Shown here: positions 6,159 to 6,880 of the stretch, piece by piece | How positions within the stretch are numbered: position 1 is the stretch's first letter | Layout of the letters: every line of letters begins with the position of its first letter | DNA from: Candidatus Aegiribacteria sp. | GTDB taxonomy: Bacteria; Fermentibacterota; Fermentibacteria; Fermentibacterales; JCC-6 | DNA: 6,880 nucleotides | Direction: 5' to 3' | NCBI GenBank assembly: GCA_030600975.1 | Contig: JAUVUL010000096.1 | Coordinates: 1 to 6,880 of the forward strand | Position numbers and translations under genes: made by a program | Notes under the pieces: generated by a model | What the model saw: the letters and a program-made list of their open reading frames with translations, nothing else | Told to the model about the DNA's origin: nothing | Databases searched by the model: none

Positions 6159-6254
6159 TCTTTGACCGGCGGTTTCTCAGGTGGTATGGTTAATTTCAGG
6201 CAGGAATCAAAGGTTTATTGGGACGAAGAAATCCTATTTACATGGCATACCGGT
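6159..6254. other. Gap between transposase remnant and outer-membrane protein stop
   Basis: About 96 bases. No terminator with a T-tract, no repeat pair and no recognisable insertion-sequence end could be seen here. The transposase tail may extend into it. Confidence 0.35.
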
Positions 6255-6880
6255 TCATATCGAAGCGGTAAGCTTAAGATAGAACCTGGCGCTGCCGAGC
6301 CCTTCCTGAACAGGGAACCCGGCTGCGGCATCAGCATTGAAAATACCGCTCATCCCTCTTATTCCGGCTCCGCATCCCACTGGATATCTAACCCCCTCAT
6401 CCGGTGTTCTAAGAACCGCGATATCACAGAACAGATACACTCTGGTCTCGGTTTCGCCCAGGGAGATCTCAGGTCTCGCCACTGCATACCTTACCGCTCT
6501 GAAAGCATTTTCAGGGTAGCCCCTGAGGGTTTCCTGCCCGCCGAGCTGTTCAAGAAGACCTTCGAACCAGTCCCCCTGCATAACTCCCCCGGTCAGTAAT
6601 TTCCCCCCTAAACCTATTACACCACTGTAAACGTTTCCATCGATTATCAATTCCGCCATGGTCAGAATACCAGAAGAATCCTGCCCGGCTCTATTGCCGG
6701 ACCTTGCCTCCAGCTGAATCTCGATTCCGTTCCAGCCCTGCTGCACCCTGTAACCGGTGCGGAAGGTTATTCCCCCAAGACCATAATCGTATCTCTGTCT
6801 TGAACCATCCGGTGGATATCCCCTCCATATACCTGCTCCTCCCATGATCTCGGTCCGGTCGATGCTCCAGATAATTGAAA
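6255..6880 (-). CDS. Omp85/BamA-like outer-membrane beta-barrel protein, 5'-truncated by the window edge
   Basis: The frame is open from the right edge to a TGA at 6255-6257, giving 207 visible residues. The first in-frame ATG (6843-6845) is unlikely to be the start, because barrel-like sequence continues upstream of it. The key signature is LGGQETLRGYPE with LRGY at bases 6516-6527, the L6 loop motif of Omp85 proteins that reaches into the barrel. It is followed by alternating strands with Omp85-like wording (FRAVRYAVARPEIS, TRVYLFCDIAVLR, VGCGAGIRG, ADAAAGFPVQEGLG, ARFYLKLTASI). Upstream strands such as IEIQLEARSGNR also fit a barrel. BamA, TamA and other members insert or move proteins in the outer membrane; which member this is cannot be told without the POTRA domains. 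The chain ends in Ile rather than the Phe usual for the BAM-recognised last strand. Confidence 0.7.
   Translation of the reverse strand, partial: SIIWSIDRTEIMGGAGIWRGYPPDGSRQRYDYGLGGITFRTGYRVQQGWNGIEIQLEARSGNRAGQDSSGILTMAELIIDGNVYSGVIGLGGKLLTGGVMQGDWFEGLLEQLGGQETLRGYPENAFRAVRYAVARPEISLGETETRVYLFCDIAVLRTPDEGVRYPVGCGAGIRGMSGIFNADAAAGFPVQEGLGSARFYLKLTASI

Noticed and set aside
6042..6599. Long plus-strand frame of 185 codons as one complete gene
   Set aside because: Only its first part (with upstream codons from 6021) looks like a transposase. The rest runs antisense to the outer-membrane barrel gene and loses family resemblance.
1..6880. CRISPR array, tRNA, rRNA or phage genes
   Set aside because: No regularly spaced repeats, cloverleaf-like fold, rRNA motif or phage-type protein was seen on either strand.

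Overview
The window looks like a bacterial chromosome fragment from a Gram-negative organism, because it carries a lipoprotein gene and an Omp85/BamA-type outer-membrane barrel. The type IIA topoisomerase pair at the left resembles the ParE/ParC branch typical of Bacteroidetes and related FCB-group bacteria. The six-bladed propeller lipoprotein with a GREGEGPGEF motif is also common in that group and in Gemmatimonadetes. I assign the window to the FCB neighbourhood by family resemblance only; I cannot name a species.

Layout. Bases 1-1343 (+) hold the 3' two-thirds of parE; its ATPase N-terminus lies off the left edge. parC follows at 1340-3499 (+), starting inside the parE stop codon (ATGA overlap), so the two topoisomerase subunits are translationally coupled. 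Only six bases beyond parC ends a convergent gene (3506-4636, -) for a secreted lipoprotein with a propeller-like fold. A 329-base divergent intergenic region (4637-4965) contains two adjacent small hairpins and a tandem 11-bp direct repeat. It leads into a gene for a small secreted beta-rich protein of unknown function (4966-5529, +).

Bases 5530-6254 are an accessory scar with no intact long gene. On the minus strand there is a 52-codon reading frame with a strong ribosome binding site, resembling the N-terminus of a HepT/DUF86-type protein. Just upstream of it is the tail of another minus-strand frame. On the plus strand lies the C-terminal zinc-finger end of an IS91-like (Y2, Transposase_32) transposase with no body. 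The right edge (6255-6880, -) is the C-terminal part of an Omp85-like outer-membrane beta-barrel protein whose N-terminus lies off the window.

The topoisomerase pair works as one A2B2 enzyme that decatenates or relaxes DNA. The other genes show no functional link to it or to each other. I did not find a convincing new multi-gene system. The best leads are the substituted drug-contact positions in both topoisomerase subunits, the possible toxin-antitoxin remnant cut by the transposase scar, and the structured leader upstream of the secreted protein.
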